Shown here: positions 5,072-7,786 of the stretch, piece by piece
Numbering within the stretch: the first letter of the stretch is position 1
Layout: each line of letters begins with the position of its first letter
Source of the DNA: Porticoccaceae bacterium
Lineage (GTDB): Bacteria; Pseudomonadota; Gammaproteobacteria; Pseudomonadales; Porticoccaceae
Direction: 5' to 3'
Assembly: GCA_017858295.1 (NCBI GenBank)
Contig: JAFMBU010000073.1
Location: 1 to 7,786, forward strand
Length of the DNA: 7,786 bases
Notes under the pieces: generated by a model
What the model saw: the letters and a program-made list of their open reading frames with translations, nothing else
Told to the model about the DNA's origin: nothing
Databases searched by the model: none
Translations under genes and position numbers: made by a program

Positions 5072-6124
5072 GTGAATTTTGTTTCATCTGTAAATAGTGC
5101 GTCTGATACTAACGGTTGTACTGCTGGCCATTCTAATCCGAGTTGCCTGCACAAGGGCTCGGGCCTCATTCGACATTTCTCCAGCGCAGCCATTCTCGCC
5201 ATGGCTGGCTTCCTCTGCGCCTGTGAGGCGCGTTTAAATCTCTCTGGCGTCGAAGACACTCTCAATCAGCCTATCCGTCGCACCGACCAGCTTATGGTGT
5301 TAGAGCATGTTGGCGAAACCTTGGTCATGTTGGGTAATGACGGACTGCTGCTGAGACGGCCCATAGAGGGTGAGGTTTGGCAGCGTGACCAGCTTGGTGA
5401 TGCCGATAACCATCCGGACTTTATCAGTGGAGCTGTGTGTGGTGATGGTTCGCTGGTGGCTTTGTCTTATCAGGCGGACGTTTGGCATTCCCGTGATCAG
5501 GGTGAATCGTGGCAAACCTATTCCTTGCCAACAGATGAGGATGTTCAAGACATTGATTGTACTCAGAGCAACGAACTATGGGTCGTCGGTAGCTTTTCAA
5601 CAATGCTTCACAGTTCTGCTGCAGGTCAAGAGTGGGAGGTCACCACTCTGGATGAAGATGCAATGCTAACCGCCGTTACTTTTTCTAGTGCCGAACAGGG
5701 CTATTCAGCTGGAGAGTTCGGCTTACTGGCAGTCACTAAGGATGCTGGGGACAGTTGGACTGTTGTTGATCTGATCGGCGATGAATTGTACCCATTGGCA
5801 GTTCACTTTGATCTTGCGGGTAACGGTTGGGTGGGAGGTTTGCAGGGTGTGATTATGCGATCCCGCGACGGTGGAGAGAGCTGGGAGCGAACCGACACAC
5901 CTACTGAATCTCCAATCTACAAATTTTTGATGGTGGGTGAAAAGCTTATAGCCACCGGTGATCAGGGCGTTATTCTTCAATGGTCGGAAGGGGCTTGGCG
6001 GAAAGTCGAAACGCCCGATATACCGACTTACTTTCGTGCTGGGGTTGCGCTGGATAATCAACGCGCCCTTATAGCCGGCGGTTGGGGTGTTTTACTACCC
6101 CTGTCTTTAGACGCCTCTCTTTAA
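5072..6124 (+). CDS. YCF48/BNR-repeat (beta-propeller) probable lipoprotein
   Basis: This is a 350-residue exported protein of unknown exact function. Three Asp-box repeats of the S/T-x-D-x-G-x-S-W type are clear: 140-147 (SRDQGESW), 222-229 (TKDAGDSW) and 264-271 (SRDGGESW). A degenerate one lies near 180-188, and together they indicate a sialidase-like/YCF48 beta-propeller. A hydrophobic segment at about 36-50 ends in LCAC, so processing as a lipoprotein at Cys51 is plausible; Cys at the -2 position is unusual. The 34 residues before the hydrophobic core make an unusually long n-region. No glycosidase catalytic residues were recognised, so an enzyme role should not be assumed. Proteins of this kind often sit beside RND/MMPL permeases in proteobacteria. 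Here the permease starts 28 bp downstream, suggesting a periplasmic or outer-membrane-facing partner of the transporter. Confidence 0.85.
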   Translation: MNFVSSVNSASDTNGCTAGHSNPSCLHKGSGLIRHFSSAAILAMAGFLCACEARLNLSGVEDTLNQPIRRTDQLMVLEHVGETLVMLGNDGLLLRRPIEGEVWQRDQLGDADNHPDFISGAVCGDGSLVALSYQADVWHSRDQGESWQTYSLPTDEDVQDIDCTQSNELWVVGSFSTMLHSSAAGQEWEVTTLDEDAMLTAVTFSSAEQGYSAGEFGLLAVTKDAGDSWTVVDLIGDELYPLAVHFDLAGNGWVGGLQGVIMRSRDGGESWERTDTPTESPIYKFLMVGEKLIATGDQGVILQWSEGAWRKVETPDIPTYFRAGVALDNQRALIAGGWGVLLPLSLDASL

Positions 6125-6152
6125 GTGCAGTATCAATATGGAAAATTACTGA

Positions 6153-7786
6153 ATGTCTGAGCAATCTCATTTTTTTAATCGAGTTGAAATAAGTCTGTTT
6201 GCCAATCCTAAATTGGTTCTTCTGGCGATTTTTGCTACGACATTGTTTTTTGCATGGCAGATACCCAGCGTAAAAATGTACTCAGATTTTGCAGACTTAC
6301 TGCCACAAAAACATCCTTATATCGAACTTCACAATGAGATAAAAGATAACTTTGGCGGCGCTAATGTGATCATAGTGGGCGTTGAAGTTGAAGAGGGAAA
6401 CATATTTTCCAATGAGACGTTAGAGCTCATCCACCAGGTGACTCAAGCCGTGGATAATCTGCCTGGCGTTAACCACAATCTGGTTTCTAGTTTTACTCAC
6501 CGCACGACTCGAAAGGTGTGGCTCACTGAGATGGGCAATATTGTCTCGGACCCATATTATAGACCCCAAGACCCCCTGATGAGTGCAGAGGCATTGACTG
6601 AGCTGAGTAAGGCAGTTGTCGCTAATCCTCAGGTCTATGGCCCTTTGGTCTCGTCCGACATGAAGACCGCGTTAATTAAGGCACAGCTCAACGAGGGAGC
6701 GCTCGATTACGAAAAGACCTTTGCGCAGCTACAACAATTGCGCGCAGATTATGCTCGCGAAGGGATCAATATCTATGCCACTGGTCAGCCGGTGCTGGTT
6801 GGCTGGGCCTACTACTACAAAGATCAAATTTTCCAGATTTTAGTTTTTACTGCGCTGATTATGGTAACGCTACTGATCTTTCATTTTCGTTCATGGTATG
6901 GCGTGCTGGTTCCGTTGGCTGGAGTGTTGGTGTCTACTACTTGGGGCATTGGGATTATTTCGCTGTTTGGCTACAACCTCGACCCACTGGGTTTGGTGAT
7001 TCCCTTTCTAATCTCGGCGCGAGCGATGTCGCATGGGATTCAGCTAGTCGAGCGTTACTATGCAGAACTTGAAGAAACGAGAAATTCTCATGATGCTGCA
7101 CGGCGTACTTTTGAAAACCTGTTCCGCCCAGGCTCATTGGGAGTTGTCTCAGACGCAGTGGGACTATTGCTGATTGCAATTGGCTCTATTCCACTCAATA
7201 CCAAATTGGCCCACTACTCGTCTCTTTGGGCGCTGAGCATCATTATAACCGTGCTGTTAGCCGTCCCTTTGCTGTTGTCTGTGCTGCCTAAACCGTCCAA
7301 AACACAGCTAAAACAAAATGTGTTGCGTCACGTCGCTGATTCCGCCAGCGGGGTTGTCGTCGCTAATCCAGCCTTAATTTTGATGGTCGGACTGGTTCTC
7401 ACCGTTGGTGGTGGCTTTGTAGCCTCCCATGTGACCATCGGTGAATCGGAGCCTGGATCACCTATTCTGTATCAGGATCACGACTACAATATCTCGTCTA
7501 AAGCGATCAACGACAGTTTTCCTGGTTCAGAGGAGCTTTATATAGTCGCCGAGCATCGCGATGAGGGTGGTATGAAAAAGCCCGAAGTGCTGCGAGAGCT
7601 AGAAGCTCTGCAACGCCATATGCTGCTCGATCCAGATGTGGGTGGTTCCAAGGGGATGCCCGACCTTATAAAACAAGTAAATCGGTTACTGCACAATAAC
7701 GATCCGCGCTGGCAGCAGATACCCAAAGATGAGTTTTATGTGGGTGGTTTGATGTTTGCCTACATGGCGTCTAGCCCAATTCCTGG
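6153..7786 (+). CDS. RND superfamily (MMPL/SSD-type) transporter, 3'-truncated by window edge
   Basis: This is an inner-membrane, probably proton-driven transporter for hydrophobic or amphipathic compounds; its substrate and direction cannot be told from the sequence. I translated 544 residues with no stop; such proteins usually run to about 780-850. The layout is RND-like. TM1 is at about 20-37, a large periplasmic loop follows to about 224, then come TM2 (225-244), TM3 (249-272), TM4 (278-292, PFLISARAMSHGIQLVERY), TM5 (329-347) and TM6 (356-378). TM7 (404-426) opens the second half, followed by the second periplasmic loop. The periplasmic loop entry YSDFADLLPQKHP is typical of the MMPL-like branch. 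The ATG is 28 bp after the lipoprotein gene with a weak ribosome site (GGA about 10 bases upstream), so it probably shares that transcript. No tripartite-pump adaptor gene is seen nearby. Confidence 0.88.
   Translation, partial: MSEQSHFFNRVEISLFANPKLVLLAIFATTLFFAWQIPSVKMYSDFADLLPQKHPYIELHNEIKDNFGGANVIIVGVEVEEGNIFSNETLELIHQVTQAVDNLPGVNHNLVSSFTHRTTRKVWLTEMGNIVSDPYYRPQDPLMSAEALTELSKAVVANPQVYGPLVSSDMKTALIKAQLNEGALDYEKTFAQLQQLRADYAREGINIYATGQPVLVGWAYYYKDQIFQILVFTALIMVTLLIFHFRSWYGVLVPLAGVLVSTTWGIGIISLFGYNLDPLGLVIPFLISARAMSHGIQLVERYYAELEETRNSHDAARRTFENLFRPGSLGVVSDAVGLLLIAIGSIPLNTKLAHYSSLWALSIIITVLLAVPLLLSVLPKPSKTQLKQNVLRHVADSASGVVVANPALILMVGLVLTVGGGFVASHVTIGESEPGSPILYQDHDYNISSKAINDSFPGSEELYIVAEHRDEGGMKKPEVLRELEALQRHMLLDPDVGGSKGMPDLIKQVNRLLHNNDPRWQQIPKDEFYVGGLMFAYMASSPIP

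Noticed and set aside
5072..6124. Reading the BNR-repeat protein as a sialidase or glycosyl hydrolase
   Set aside because: Asp-boxes are structural, and no sialidase catalytic arginine triad or nucleophile motif could be recognised; linkage to an RND permease fits a YCF48-type accessory protein better.
6955..7179. 74-codon minus-strand frame inside the transporter gene
   Set aside because: It is antisense to the conserved TM4-TM5 region of the RND protein, so it is a shadow.

Overview
The window is bacterial and most likely from a gammaproteobacterium, possibly a marine one. That guess rests on the moderate G+C, the phenol hydroxylase type, and a sigma-54/IHF-style promoter resembling the Pseudomonas dmp and TOL systems; nothing here fixes the genus. 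It has two divergent gene blocks separated by a regulatory gap of about 760 bp.

Left block (1-4310, all minus strand): a complete-order multicomponent phenol hydroxylase operon, dmpK-dmpL-dmpM-dmpN-dmpO-dmpP, with dmpP cut off by the window edge. DmpL, DmpN and DmpO form the hydroxylase, with a di-iron centre and a structural Cys4 zinc site in DmpN. DmpM is the cofactor-less effector protein, DmpP the 2Fe-2S/FAD reductase feeding electrons from NADH, and DmpK the assembly factor. Together they convert phenol or methylphenols to catechols. The ring-cleavage genes and the DmpR-like regulator are not in the window.

Central gap (4311-5071): the dmpK-proximal half holds a near-textbook sigma-54 promoter region reading leftward. 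It has a -24/-12 element (TGGCAT-N5-TTGC), an IHF-like site with an adjacent A-tract, and a DmpR/XylR-type palindromic upstream activating site centred about 140 bp upstream of the predicted transcription start. Between the IHF and activator sites lies a G-rich 15-bp direct repeat of 20-bp period, which the standard model does not explain. The other half is AT-rich and has no convincing gene. It carries a perfect 16-bp palindrome, a short repeated segment, a weaker sigma-54-like element reading rightward, and an inverted repeat near that element's predicted start site.

Right block (5072 to the end, plus strand): a probable lipoprotein with YCF48/BNR-type Asp-box repeats, then after 28 bp an RND/MMPL-type membrane transporter truncated by the window edge. 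The pair looks like one transcription unit. Its position back-to-back with the phenol operon, and the rightward sigma-54-like element, suggest but do not prove that it moves or exports aromatic or other hydrophobic compounds under related control.

No RNA genes, insertion sequences or CRISPR arrays were seen.
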